From: Pipra filicauda
Taxonomy: Eukaryota > Chordata > Aves > Passeriformes > Pipridae
Assembly: GCF_003945595.2 (NCBI RefSeq)
Contig: NW_024105009.1
Location: 62,001 to 126,000, forward strand
Reading direction: 5' to 3'
Length of the DNA stretch: 64,000 nt
Shown here: one piece after another, positions 1 through 14,600 of the stretch
Layout: each line of letters starts with the position of its first letter
Position numbering within the stretch: position 1 is the first letter of the stretch
Translations under genes and position numbers: made by a program
Notes under the pieces: model-generated
Told to the model about the DNA's origin: nothing
Databases searched by the model: none
What the model saw: only the letters and a program-made list of their open reading frames with translations

Positions 1-3000
1 CTTAGGTTTCCTCAAAAATGGATTGCACAATAGTGCAATCTACATTATAACTATTTTTTTGGCAACTGTGACTGAAAGGTGTTTTCCAAGTGATGATGTA
101 TCTAGTGTAAACAACATGACTTAAATTTCGGTGTAATACCATGGTTCAGGAAGCTCTAGAAATAATACTTGTAATAGTAGTTGGAGACATTTAATTTAGA
201 ATAATTTTAAGGAACTTTTCAAATCCCATTTTATGGCAGACTTTGAAATTGAGACACATAACCATGTGCATGTGAGACATTACACTGTTCTGAATGAAAA
301 CATGTAGAATCTCATCTTAGTGCCTTTTGAGGAAACGAGTTTTCCCATAGTCAGTGTACTTCTTGCCTGCCTCTTCCTTGCAGGCTTTACTAATAGCAAG
401 ATAAAAGCTGTGTTCACAGGGAATATTAAAACTCCAAAGGAAGACTACAGAAATACCCAGTCATTCAATCCTTAGCTGGTACAGATTGTAGTAAAACAAT
501 ATATTACAGAAACTGCATCTGCAATTATATGCTAATGCTTTTAAATAAAGCATTTCTTTGCTTAAGCCCTGGAATATCTTGCACAAATCAAATATGTGCT
601 TTATTGGGCATATGTTAGATAAGTTTTACATCCAGTTATTTAGACAGTTATAATCCAACCTCTCTGGGTCAATGACCACGTGGAAGTGCAGTGTTAGTCC
701 TGCATTTTACCTTTATCAGAACTTGGTTTGTTATTTGCAAGGCTAATTGCTGCTACTTGACCTGTAGGAAAGCAAGTTTGTCACATTAAGTGCTCACAAA
801 ATTAGTCACTGACTGGGAGCCTCAGCAAATAGCAAAAGGCCAAATGTGCTAAAGATAGAACAGAGAATCAGCATCTCTCCATCCTTTCAAAGGTGACATT
901 TCTTTGAGGCAGTCTGAGAAGTTTGAACTGCTGTGGTCCAAGCTGTATTTATTCTGCAAGTAAAGTGGGAACATCTCTCCAGCCAGCCCTAGCCTGTATT
1001 TTGGAAACAGGTTAGAGAAATGTGAATGTATTTGATTACACTCACAGTTCTATCCTGGTAGAGACGGAAATTACATCCCACTGTGCTCGAGGTTGGGAGT
1101 TGACTCTTTTCCTCTAGCAACCAAGATATAAAAAAAGAAAAAGCAAATGGGTTCAGTCATGACAGATTTTGGGTAGTCTGATTTTATTTTTAAAATGTTA
1201 ACTTTTATTTGTCTAATACCTAGTCATCTAACTGCCAATGAATATAGGTCTTTCACAGCGAGTTCCCTTCAGCTAATAAACAAGAGCAATACTTCCAAAT
1301 ACATACGTGTAGGATCTGGTTGTAATTTTGTACCCTGAAACATATGTTGTGTATGTTTTTTTCAAAACAAACAAGCAAAAAAAACCCCAGCTAACGTTAA
1401 GGATGGTGCATGCATGTTAATATTTATAACAAATCCAGATTTCAGGAAAATTCTCAGAAAGTTAACACCTGCACAGCTGTGGCGTTTCCTTCTCTCCCAG
1501 CCTGTCCCTTTGTCAGCTGGTGCAGTCTGCCAGGGGTGCACAGTGTTTCTCTTCAGCTCCCTCTTCCAAAAAAAGCACAAAAAACCCCTGAGTAGTGCAA
1601 GGGCAGTGGGTAGAGGGCAAGAGGATCTACCTCACCAAGGGGAGAGCTGGAGACAGTGGATAAGGGAGTGTTAGATTTTTATGCCTGAGAAACAAATTTT
1701 TTCCCTGGAAAATAACCTTTGAAAAAAAGGAAGATGGAGTTGGGATATGGAAATGGATGACAGAAAAAGCCATGCTGGTCCTTAATTACCACATACTAAC
1801 TTTGCTTCCTTAGGAGCTTGATGGAAAGCAAGAAACACTGAAAAGATTAAAACAAAACTGGGATGCTTTTTAGGCTTGTGTTGTATGTTGCCAGGCAACT
1901 ACAAAGAGTTTTATGTCCCTAGATTAGTAAAATCACGTGCCTTGCACTATCATAAGTGGTTCATATGTCTTGTAAAGGTCTGTTAAAAAGGGTGAAGTGC
2001 TGTGTAATCTATGGATTAAGTTTTGCCTTTGAATGTTGGTGAAGCTCATTATGGGGAATTACATTGTATATTCTGGGAAGAAATTTGACTTATTATGAAT
2101 TCACCTTGTACAAAACTGATACAGTAGTGACTTAAATTTCCTATTAGAGCATCAAATTTAAAGTTACTCTTTCAGCAAAAGGGGCAGAATTTCTCATTGC
2201 CACAGGCAGAGGAAGGCAGGCTCAGGTGTGTTTTATTACAGGAGTGTCCAAGTATGGCTGATCAGACAAGGTGGCATTTGTGTAGTCTTCAAGGATGGAG
2301 GGGAGACACTCATCTGTATGGATTTACCTTGGAATGGCAGTGTCTCAGCTCATTAACAGGAGGTGGACTCTTGCTGGAACCACTCCTTTGTCAACCTCTG
2401 TGAGGGTAACACCGACCTCCTCAATTAAAGAAACCAGAATAGGAATCCAGGCAGCCTTAGAAATGAAAGGATAATCTGCTGTAAACATCTCTATAGTTCG
2501 CTTCATGTTTGTCTTTTAAGGACAAAATTACAGTATAATGTCAATTCTTTATGCTTTTCCACATCTAATCACTGCCTGTTCCTGTGTCTGTAATAGGAAA
2601 AACAGGAAATGTAGCAGGAATGTGTGATGGGTCCTGGAGGCAGCATGTGCCCTTGGGTGGGGGTGGACTTTCCCCACTCCTGTGGCATCCCTGAGCCAGG
2701 CCTGCCACGATGTTTGCTTGGGAGTGGTGAGCTAAGAAAGGCAAACAAATTCCTGCAGGAGCAATAGTTGCTTGTCCACTGAGAGACCCAATAAGCACTG
2801 GCCAATATTGCTTTGCTTTTCCTTTATTTCTTTTAACGCATCCTGCTGGTCTCCAACCTCCTAACTTTGTTGGTACCAAGATTTCTGAATTTTCAGATGT
2901 CAGACCGTTTGTGTGGCTTTAACAAATACAGAACACTGACTCGATGTGGTCAGCAGCTTGTCAATAGCCTGATAATTCACGTAGAAAATACTTAGCTTTG

Positions 3001-5625
3001 AGTCATAACACATGCAAATGAAGAATATACCTACTTTTCTTAGCAAAATAACTTTTCAAGGTGTTTGGTTATGGGAGGTGCATGCAGTCCAGTGGATATG
3101 TATTCCTTGTGCTCTGTGTTTTGTTGCCTGGTGACAGTGCTGCCAGGGCACTAATGAAGTTGCTCTATAAGCAAATGGGATGACCTGATGCTGGATGCAA
3201 TTCCTGAGGTCACTGGAGTTCACTTCTGCTGAGTAATGGTTGTCACTGGGCTTTTGGGTGTTGGAGGAGCAAGGGGAAGTGCTGAGCAGGCAGAGAGCAT
3301 TCCCAGCTTCATTTAGGAATTGTCTTGGCTTGTGTGGCACTGTTTACATGGCTATGCTCATTATTACTCTGCCTGCTTACAGCTTTTCATTCTGAGCTTC
3401 TAAGAATTATTTTTCATCTTGTTCCTGAATGACTACAAGGTGATGCCTTTTGTCAGTGACAAAGCCATGAATTAATTTTATTTAATTTTCACTAAAAAAA
3501 AGAGTTTGTGCTATCTCCTGTCTCACTCTATTAAAAACAAATTAGTTCTGCCCATCCTGATGAAGGCTTTATTGAATTAAGTACAAGGGAAAAAGGTGCA
3601 GGCAGCTGTGCTGTGTGCTAAGATGTACAAACCAAGGTTCATTTGTTCTTTTTGACGTGGTGACCAAAGATAGAAGAAGGAGATTGCCAGATGTGGGAGG
3701 CATGGACTGGGAGCTCTTTCTCTTTAGTGAGAGTTGAATCCTTTTCATCATATTATAAGATGGGCTGAGGAACCTGAAAAATTACTGTCAAAAAAAGGAT
3801 GAAGTAAAAATGGGAGATGTCTTCCTTTCTTTTGGACACTAAAGGAATGAGAAATTTAAAATGTAAGAATGTACTTTTCCTTCAACTGGAAGCAGAGCAA
3901 CGTCAGGCTCCTTAATTCGTGTCCACAAAAAAAACTTCCGTCTCCAGAACCCTACAATTATTAGAAGTGCTCTTTAAAGGCAGAAAGAATGGGCTCAACT
4001 CACAAAAAGTTTGTGAGAAAGCGGCAGTAGGATGTGGACATGTCCCTGAGAGCGTGTGGGATCGGGGTGTGTTGCCAGGGGTTAGAGGTGTTCTCCAGAA
4101 ATGCCGCCTCTGGATTTTAGTGAAGTGTTACTTCACAGCAGTATTATGTCTGTTTGGTCATTTCTCTGGTCATCCGTCTTTTAACTGAATAGTTTGCAGG
4201 AAGACTCTGTGAAACTCGTGTGTGCAAGACACAGTTGAGCTTAACTCTTTGCAGACCTGGATTTTGTGAAAGTCTTTCAGGCTGGGCGGGATACTGCTCC
4301 GGTTGGAGTGGGGTACTGACATGAGGGTCCAGTCTGCCATGTGTGCCATTAAAGTTTTTCTTCAAAACCTGTTCGAGTTCTCTTGTTTTTAATTGATCTT
4401 GTTCAGGAGTGAGGGAAACGTTAATGCTCTGGGGACTGGGGTGTTGTGGGAGTACGGACACTGGGGAAGCGGGAGGCAGAAAAGGCAGTGCACGGAGCAG
4501 TACAGGGCTTACTTATTTTAGGTCTCCTGCACGTGAGTCGGTGTCTCCCAATGCTTCCATTAAAAATTCTGTTGTGCTTTAGTGTGGGAATGATGTAAAG
4601 GGGAATAATGAATACCTGGTGCAGAAGGGTGCTGTTTGCTGCCTGCCACCACGGTCCTTGGGGAAGTGGAGAGAAAGGCTTTCGGAGCTGCTCCTGCTGA
4701 GCTCGAATCCTCTAAGTAAATGAAGAGCAATGAGATTTAAAGGGGAGGTTTGATGCTTTACAAATGCAACACAGCATAATGAATCCTTATTTCATTAAAA
4801 AATTCCTTACTTCAACGAAGATAAACATCTTCTGAAGGCTGGTGTTGATTTTCCTAGTTTCTTCGGGGTGTGTCTCCAGAGATTGCCTGGCACGTTACTG
4901 TAACTGGAGCTAATAAATACATGAAGGACGCCAGTCTGTCCTCCTCAGCAGTCTCGTGCTTTTCTTTGTCCTGTCTGAAAGGCAGCCTGTTGGTTGCTGG
5001 CTTTCACCCTCTGCCCCTGTGGTGTGTGAGCTGTGTGAATGAAACTGGTGCTGAGCTGTGAGTGTGGTTTGGTCCCTCCTGGGAGCACCAGGGATGGGGC
5101 ACCTCTCGAAAAACAGGTTCTCCATATTTATTATTCCCTGATCCAACATCAGCGTGTTATAGCAATGTGTAATTTAAGAAATAAATTTTCAAGTGTAATA
5201 GATTTATTAGCCTGGTAGTTTTGTAAATATGGTGTTTTACCCTTAATTTACTAAATCTTGATCTAGAACCTTTGGTACATAAGTCATTGTATGCACTGGA
5301 GGTAATAGAATATCTTGACATTAGAGGCTAAGTCTGGCTGTTCAAACCAGAATACAGGAAAGCAACTTTGCCTACTGATACCTACATTTTGGAAGTGAAG
5401 AATTAAAAATAAAAATAAAAAGCCTGCCAATTTTACAAAAACTATGCAAAGTACATGATTTTTGTGTGTTTAATTATATTTTTGCAACATTATGTGGTGT
5501 TACAGTGTAATTAGTTCAAGGCAACCAGAGTACAAATTGGAATGCTCTAGTACTGTATAAAGAATATATTCCTACTATTCAAAAGTAGTTTCTTAAGTGA
5601 TTTGTTTTTTTCTGCTTCCCTATAG
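1..5625 (+). other. CSTF3: CSTF3 intron 3 (3' part), no coding exon seen
   Basis: No open frame here matches the missing CSTF3 N-terminal exons, so this is the 3' part of the intron before exon 4. It is mostly AT-rich, with a GC-richer patch at about 4.2-4.7 kb. No clear repeat family was recognised. AATAAA hexamers occur at 544-549, 5408-5413 and 5414-5419, with ATTAAA at 5402-5407. They matter because this intron carries a conserved regulatory poly(A) site in mammals. The acceptor tract before exon 4 is T-rich and ends TATAG. Confidence 0.75.
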
Positions 5626-5658
5626 ATTAAAGCAAAAAATTATGACAAAGTGGAAAAG
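5626..5658 (+). CDS. CSTF3: CSTF3 exon 4 (residues 76-86)
   Basis: This 33-nt micro-exon encodes [11 protein letters not shown] in phase 0 at both ends. Acceptor TATAG, donor AAAG|GTGAGT. It is part of an N-terminal HAT repeat helix. Confidence 0.94.
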
Positions 5659-8600
5659 GTGAGTCCTATTAATATATGTAATATATCTCTATAGCAAGAA
5701 GAAGTACCTTGTAATTGGGCTGTATCAGATTGAAAAAAGCCATAGCTGTCACTGAATGTGCTATTCAAAGACACAGATAAAAAGTATCATTACAATTCAT
5801 TTGTTGTTGCTACAACAAATCAATAATAATAATAAGCTGTAATCAGTGAATTGTGCACGGGGATTTTTCTGCTTAATTCTTTCCAGTTCCCTTGCATAGC
5901 ACAGGGATGCTTTAGTCAAAAGAATGAGTAGTTTAACTTACTCTTTGTAAATCTCAATCATAATTACTAAGGTTATTTTAATCCACACTGTATAGTTTTG
6001 AAAGTAGAAACCTAATTTCTGTATCTGGAATCCTGATCACGTCTTCTTGATGTATTAAACAGTTATTTCAGCGATGCCTTATGAAGGTTTTACACATTGA
6101 TTTATGGAAATGTTACCTTTCCTATGTACGAGAAACCAAGGGGAAGCTGCCTAGTTACAAGTAAGTTAACAGAGTTGCTCTGAATTATTCTAGCTTTATG
6201 GCGAATTTCTTCTTCATTTTTCACTAGGGGGTGGGGAGGAACCTGTGTGACAAATCTGTCTGGGGATATTCTGGTGGAGTATTGGAGGTTTGATGTATAA
6301 TCTGCATTTAGAAAACATTTTCTTTAAAGTTTCTTTAGCTGAGTTTCCTGGGTAAAATTGCTGCCTTAATCTGGATTCGTATAACAAGGCTGGACAAGAG
6401 CAGGGGGGTAGCTGGTGTATCCATGGCAGTTCCCTGCAGGTGGGATTGGTGCTTTTGTTGTCCCTGCCCTCGGTGTCCTGTTTACAGTCTCCACAAAATT
6501 CAGCATTAATTCCAACTGTACTGTATTTAACCAGTAATAGGAGATAGTTCAGGCCTTAGAGAAAAGGTTTGGAATGCAGAAAAAAAGGCATAAAATTCAG
6601 GGTGTCTGAATTTTGGGGTGTATTAATCTTCATCCCTTTTCAGTTACTACATTTTGCTCGTTTATGGTCTGAGTTTCAGCAAATATCAGTAACTTCCAGC
6701 GTCTATAAAATCTCTCTTCCCCAGCCCAACATGATTTCTTTGCACAATAACTGGCAAGATAAGTAATGCATTAACAGAGGGGGAAAAGCAGGATTTTCTA
6801 ATATTACAAGCCTGTTTTGAAACAGTTTTAAAAGTATCGGTGCCCACTCCCCCATCCCCAGTCTTTTTATCCAATTTAACTTTCTTCTCTTTTTCCTGTT
6901 AATCTTGTCAAGGAGGTAATAAGGTGCTGAACTATGTTTGAGTAAAGGAAACTGGGAGAGAAGTGGTAGGGAGAAAAAACACTCGTAGGTGAAACTTAAC
7001 CAAGGAAATTCTGTGAACATTTTAAATCTGAAGGAAAATACTTTGAATTTGGGGGACCAAGAAATCAGTTTCCACACAAGGGAGCTAATTCTAATTGTCC
7101 CAGAGTTTTGGTATTCCTGGAGAATTGCAAAAAGATCTGAGGGGAAAAAGGAAAAAAAAAAGAAACCATGGGTGCATCTGTCAGCTAAGAAGGTGTGGAG
7201 AGCAGGTTTTTTCTGTCTTCTCAACTTCTCATAGTATACATGGGTTTCCACTGACTTGGGAGGGTGGACCAGGAGCTGTTATTATGCTGGATTGCCACCA
7301 ATAGTTTTAAATCATTTTCTTAAATAAAACAAATAGGCAAAACCCCAACATAACCTAAATACGGAATTTAAAGCTATCTGAATGCCAGTTTTTGCTCTCA
7401 GCTGTTGAATGATATTTCTCATTCCTCAATGTTTCGTTAGAATTTGCTGCACAAAGGAATGCTCTTTAAATAAAGAATTTTTTAAATACTAAACACTTGC
7501 TCTATGGTCTTTGTGGTTTGTTCTTTTCCTCAGAGAAAAAATGGCTCAGGCATATGATTTTGCTCTGGATAAGATTGGCATGGAAATCATGTCATACCAG
7601 GTATGTTTTTTTTTTAATCAAAGCACATTTTATTTCTAATTTTTTAACAAGTACAACTGAACATTGGATTCATGATATGTAATATTTTTTTCTCACGTAG
7701 ATCTGGGTGGATTACATCAATTTTTTGAAAGGCGTGTAAGTACCTTCTAAAAGACTTTTTTTTAAGCTCAGTTGATGTAATTGCTGGTGTTCACAAGTGA
7801 TGACCTGACATGAATTTCTCTCCCACTCTTTAGAGAAGCAGTAGGATCCTATGCAGAGAACCAGAGGATAACAGCTGTCCGTAGGGTTTACCAGCGTGGT
7901 TGTGTGAATCCAATGATAAACATAGAGCAGCTCTGGAGAGATTATAACAAATACGAAGAGGTAATCAACAACATGATTGTTTGTGACATTAAGAAAGAAA
8001 TAACAGCCAAATGTGGTGCCCAAACTATATCCATTAAATAATTATGTGTAAAAGAGGTGACCAGCAGTATGAACACCTTTTGTGGGTGCAGTTTGTACCA
8101 AAGACCTGTGGCGAAACTCTACAGGTACCTGAGTGAATTTTAAAATTTATTTCAAAGACTCTCCAAAAGATGAATTTGACTGCCCCATTTCCCAGCTGGC
8201 CCAGTGGGATTGCTAGTGAGTTAGAAATCGCTGTCACCAGTGATGGAGAATGTATCTAATGGAAGCTGGAGCAGCTCAGGTGGCAGTGAGGGCTGGTGTC
8301 CCCCAGGAGGCACTCCCCTCCTTTCACTTCGAGTTGAACAGGGTGAAATGGCATTCAGCTATGATGGGTTGGATTTCCTTCACTGCATTAAGTTACGTGG
8401 TCTTAAGTATTTATAAAATGCTTCTCACCATCCTTCCCCTGAAGCCATTCCAGCCTCCATTCAGATGAGTTTCAGCAAGTGTGACCTCAGCTCATTGGCC
8501 TTACAGGCTAAGTTGTAGCTGCACCTTTACAGTGTATTTATAAACACATCTGTTAACAGCTGTTTGACCAGCCCCAGTCAGCAGCAGTGAGAATGCAGAT

Positions 8601-11600
8601 CTGAGTGTAGCTGCCCTCGTGCTCAGCACTGCCAGGCAGGGATGCTCATCCACTACTCTCCCTTGTCCTGCTGATTGTGCCCAGGCTGGCAGGTGCCAGC
8701 ATGCTGTGGGGCAGCTGTGTCTTCAGCAAGGAAGAAGGGCCAGTTTCCCTTTCCTTTGTGCTAATTAAGCAAGTTATGCTCTTGATGACCTCTCATGATG
8801 TGCTTAGCCAGTAGGTGTACCTCTGAGTGGGAATACCTCTGGGTGGGAGAGCTCTGGATGGGAGGACCTCTGGGTGGGAGAACTCCAGGCATCCAGACCC
8901 ACAAGCGTGTACTGTAACAGCTCATTGCCCTGTTGTTCAGGGACACCACAGCCAGCCTGCTGACACCAGGGAAGTTATCCAGTGCTGTGCCTTCTCCTGT
9001 GCAGGAAAATCCCCAATACAACTTCCCTGTAAACCTTTTCTCTTCCCCTCCCACATAGCAAATGGAGGCTGTCACTGTTGGTTCCCACTCCTTTCATTAG
9101 TACATAGGGAGACTGTCAAAACAACAGCTCAAACCTGTCCAGTTTCTAGTTGAGGCAGCTCTGGCTGACATCTGTAACTCAGACCTGTCCCTCAGGCTGT
9201 TCAGAGCTGCAAAAGCTGAGGGCCAGTGCTCTGCTCAGACACAGGTTTCTGTTCTGGCTAAACTGGCCTCTGGCCTCAAGGGAAAGGGCTGCTGCTTGCA
9301 GGGGTCCTGGCACAGAGAAATGCTCCTCACCAGAAGGGCTCTTTGAGGGGGGGGTGATTCCCCACATCAGTAGCCCAACAACACAGTGATCACACGCAGG
9401 TCTCTGTATGAAAGATTAATGACTGTTTGCTCTATTTTGAGACTATTCTCAAGCTTCCCTTCAGCTCAGCCGTAGCCACCACCACGTAGCAATATCAGCC
9501 TGTCAGTCACCACTGTCTTTATTTAACTAAATGGTCAGAAGTGGCAACGCCCCCAGTGAGCCCCCTGTCCCAGTGACAAAGGGACAGTCTTTGGCTCACC
9601 AAGCTGAACGGCTGCTGAGCTGGGAGTGCATCCCTGGAGGATCCAGCTGCGTCCTCAGCCTGGTCCTGGGTTAACTGGGGCGTTACTGGGTTTGTGTGCT
9701 AGCCCAGACAGCACCCTGCACGAGCCCAGACAGTGCCTTTGCTTCCCTACTGAGTCAGTACCCAGCCTAGGTGCCTGTTTGGAACAGGACTGAAAGCTGT
9801 GCCCACCTTCCTCAAAGTCTTACCAAGTCACGCCAGCAAAATCCACCTGGACACAGGCAGCAGCAAAAGGGGGGTTCTTACCCTGCTGTAAGAGCAGTTC
9901 TTTGTGGTTTTGTTCATGCCCAGGGCCCTGTGAGCAGGGCCCAGCTGCCCCCAACCCCTCTGCTCTTGCTCAGCAGCACAGCAGAGCCCTCTCACACGTG
10001 TGCAGTCCTGGAGGGGTGCCACTCTCAGTGGTGACACATCTTGAGTCCCTCTCAGCTGACAAAGGTACACAGCTGGGAGTGTGCTGAATAGAACCTCTTT
10101 TAAAAGCTGTTACTTCAGGGACAGAGGAGAAGGCAGAGCTTTGAGCCTGGAAGTCAATCTGTGTTACTTCTTGTATGAGAAAATGGAGTTGTTCATATGC
10201 TGTCACCTGGTGAGCAGCAAGGCAGGGAGCTGTGACTGACTAGGTACTGATCGTCATTTAAAAGCAAAATTGTAAATCACAAACACTTCTTTCCACTTTT
10301 GCCCCCAGCAGTTTATGTAAAGTATTTTTGAAAGTAATTAAAAGTATGCTGAGGTGCTTGAGGTTAGTTGATTTTTAGTAGTGAGTTTGTTCTCTGATAC
10401 AAGATCTTGCCCATGCTTTTATTAGGAGAAATGCAATACCTCTTGAGATTGGTATTTTAAAATAACTTTGTCCTTGCTCAAATTTGCATCCCTTTTCAAA
10501 CTCTTCCCTGTATAAAATAAGATTCCGTATTTCCAAAGTGAAATTGCAAATTCCCAATTCCTTTTTTCACCCTTCTCCAGGGCATCAATATTCACTTAGC
10601 TAAGAAGATGATCGAAGACAGGAGTAGAGATTATATGAATGCACGACGCGTTGCAAAGGTACAACCTTCTGTTGGCTTTCCTTTGTGCTCTTTAATTCTA
10701 CAAACCATCATTAAAATCGGTCCTTATTTTAAATAAAGCTGTGTCAGACTAATAAGGTTGGTCTGATAAAATATTTGTATCTGTTTTAGAAAGCATAAGA
10801 TAAATAAAATAAGCTTAAATCTGCTCTTCAAAACATTGCTTCTGCTTCAGGAATATGAGACAGTGATGAAAGGCCTGGACCGCAACGCTCCCTCTGTCCC
10901 TCCTCAAAACACCCCCCAGGAGGCTCAGCAGGTGGACATGTGGAAAAAGTACATCCAGTGGGAAAAGAGCAACCCACTGCGAACAGAAGATCAAACTCTT
11001 ATAACAAAAAGAGGTAATTAGATACTGTTAGGACAGGTAGAATTATATTTTCTTGGCTTCATTAATGACCTCCAGCACAAATAATGTCGTCATTTGGTGT
11101 TCAGGATTCCTGCTGGAGCAGAAGTTAATCATATTCCTTGAATTGTGTGAGTGTTCTTTTAAAAAAACAAACTACGTTTTACTCAAGCCAAGATGAAAGC
11201 AACACCAGGATTTTGGGGGACAGTGTTATAGTCATGTGCCACTGAATTTCAGTTGGAAGTCAGGAAACAGTGGATCACATCCTAGTTTTTATGGCTGTTA
11301 TTGAATGAGTTGTTCTTCAAGCAGATTTTAGCTTCTGGTTATGATTCATAAAGTTTCTGGCAATATAAAAGGGCTGCAGTTGTGATCATTGTAGCCAGTT
11401 AGTGTTAACATTGATTTATTTGATGATTTTTGTACTTCACTCTTCCGCTGTGCAAGATGGTACCATTTCTGCAGTGATTTAGGAGTGTTTCCTACATTTC
11501 TTGCCCACAGTGATGTTTGCTTACGAGCAATGTCTTCTGGTGCTGGGACATCACCCAGACATCTGGTATGAGGCAGCACAGTACCTCGAGCAGTCCAGCA

Positions 11601-14600
11601 AGCTGCTGGCTGAGAAAGGGGTAAGCAGGTTGCCACTGGTTTTCTCTTATTTGATTGCTTTGACATGGTGTACTGTTATTTTTTTGGGTCAAATACTTAA
11701 GAACCAAAAAGGGGGGGTGTGAAAAATATATGTGGTACAGTAAGTTGTGTCGTGTTCAGAATTTTAAAATCGGGCCTGATGTAAGAAATAAAAATTTCTT
11801 TATTTGAGGTAAGAATTATGAAAAACTATTTCAGTCTTGCAAAGGTAGGTTTGAGGGAGTTTTAGGTTTCATTTTTAGGTTTGGGGGAGTTTTTTGGCCT
11901 GGTTTTGTGATTCCTTAAGTGCTGGGGACATGATTAACTCTTTATTGGAGCACTGCATGGAAATTCACTGTGACTTGTCACACACAAGATATTCCATAAA
12001 TTGACCTTCATTGTCACAGATGCTGAACAATTACATTATTATACTTATTTTATAACAGGACATGAACAATGCCAAACTCTTCAGTGATGAGGCTGCTAAT
12101 ATTTATGAAAGAGCGATCAGCACTTTATTAAAGAAGAATATGCTTCTTTATTTTGCATATGCAGATTATGAAGAGGTAAGCAAAAACAGTGATGTACTGA
12201 CTTTAAAATCCAAAGATGTCTCCCATCAATAATGCCATTTATTTGAAACATACTTAATACACAGAATTCTGTAGAATTAATTTGCTGATTCTTCCAGCCT
12301 TACTCTCATTCAGGGTTTCTGAGCTGATGAAATGGAGAGGAAAATCTCATAGTATAAGTTACAAAAGTTCTGAAAATCTACTGTCTTTCCACTTAAATAT
12401 TGACTATAATTTTCAAATTGTCATAAGGGTGAAATGCTTATAAATGTACATTTACCAGAGCATCAGCTTCTTCACTTTTAAAATGGGCATAAAGAGCATC
12501 TTTTCTATCTAGTTCTGAGGGGTTAATATTTGTGTTTGCTGTGGTGGAAGATGGGAGGCACCTGTATTGCAGCTTTCTGGGTGGTTTTGCACATGAACCA
12601 CCAGGAATAAAGGCTGTTTCCCACTGATCAGATGAGGACTGTGGAGTCCTCTGTGAGGTGTAGTTTGCCACTTACTGTAACATGGAAGAATCTTTGCAGG
12701 AAGATTGTGAGGACAACAGGGGAAAAAAAAAAAGCTTTTGCCCTTAAAAGAAAGAGCCTTCCTTGGCTTTCAGTGCAGCTTCTTGTATGCTAAGTGTCCT
12801 GGTTTTTTAAGGCTGCACAATACAACGTGGAGGACTGGAGCTGGCAGGGAACTGAATGGATTATTTGAAATGTGTAGGTTGGAGAGTGAAGGTGCTTTTC
12901 CTACCTGTCTACACATTACTTTTAGACAGGGATAAAGGAAACAGTCTTCTTATCCCAAACACCTACAATGACAGTTCTGCTGCAGTACTACTACATTAGA
13001 AAAAGAGTTCAGAGTCTCTTGAAAAGCATGTGCATAAGCACTACTGTGAAATTAATGTTGGGAAGTAAAAAAATGACTGCACGAGACAGAAAACGCTTGC
13101 GAGTAAAAGGACTGACATGCACAGTGTTCAGCTGGGGAAAAATGGAAAGAGAAAAAGTCTAGTTTTTAATTCAGATTGAGCTGTGCATTCTCAGAGGTGA
13201 TGTGGAATGGTGTTACCAAGCAGTCTGTATTTCTTTTTACTCAGAGTCGAATGAAGTATGAGAAAGTGCACAGCATATATAACCGGCTCCTGGCTATCGA
13301 AGACATTGACCCCACCCTGGTAAGATGATGCCTGGTATTGAGTTTTCCCACATTTACATGGGTAGTCACTCAAACACGTGCACAGAGTGGGGGAGAGCTT
13401 GCAGGAGTTCCTTGGTTCACAAGGGTGATGGAGCAGGTGGAGTAATGAGATGACAGAATTAGATTAAAATTTCGGGAAGGTTGATAAGTATAGTCTTTAA
13501 TTCACCTTAATACACTAAGTCATGTGCATTCTCCTCCTCTGTCTCTTTTGGACAGTCTCTTAAAACAGATGTAAGATATAAAATACTTCATGACACAGCT
13601 CTTAAGAATTGATGTACGTTTGTCTCAACTAAAATTTCACTTTGCCTCCCCTTACCTGATTAAAACCACGTTGCTTTTGTCCGTTGTTCTCCCTACATAA
13701 AAATACACCATCCTGTGTACCTGTAGTTTGTATATAAATCTGTAATGCACCATATAAGTATCCAAGAGTATTGCTGTGCATCTGCTGAAGTTATAGACAT
13801 TGTCCCTAGTGCCAGCTGTGGTAGTGCTGAACAAGTGGTGTGAGAAGTAACCTGCTCTCAAGAAGCAATTTAGTTTATAAATAGACACATCAAAGCATTA
13901 GAAGGAAAAAGAAGGTGTGAGGTCTAAAATGAAACAACAGGTCAGTGTTAGAGGAAAGGTATCCATTTACTGACACTTTCCATTCTTTAAAGACAGATCA
14001 TAATGTTTCCCAAATGCACATTTTATGAGAAACCGTGTCCCGGTTCCTCCTGCTTGAGGAATGCTGTTATTTGTGATCTAATTCAGAGTGAAGGAAAGTT
14101 AAATCCCAAAGAAAGGCAAACCACAAATTGGCCACTGAATTAAGCAGCACATTCATTATTTCCTTGATCAGGTACAAATATTTGCAGACTGGATGATTAT
14201 TTTTACCTTGGATTGTATAATGTACAGTAAAATGCTTCATCAAACCTTTTGGCTGGTCTTTAGCCTTTTGGATGTCTTGGCTTTATTAGAAAGTTACCAT
14301 CTTTACACTGATCCTCGAGTTCTCTGAAGGCAACAGCTTATGTAAATTACATTCATTTCCTTACCTCCCCTTCCTTGAAAAATATGTGTATTAACTATTG
14401 TCTTTTCAGGGAATCAGTCTTAGGTATGTTCAGTTTCTTTTTTAAAAATCCATAAAAAGGTTTGCCTCATTATTTATAGCAAAACAACACGGAGGCACAA
14501 CCCAGCCTTGTTTCTATTGTGACTTATTCGCTGTATTTTGTGAGTGAAGATTATTTCAGATACAATAAAAAAAAAACCAAACAAAAACTTGGTGATATCC

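Noticed and set aside
4144..4461. 105-codon minus-strand open frame in CSTF3 intron 3
   Set aside because: It reads plausibly, but no family, splice partner or promoter supports it.
6703..7251. 182-codon minus-strand open frame in CSTF3 intron 5
   Set aside because: Antisense to the gene and low-complexity (many Phe/Lys from T/A-rich DNA). It has no family resemblance and no splice support.
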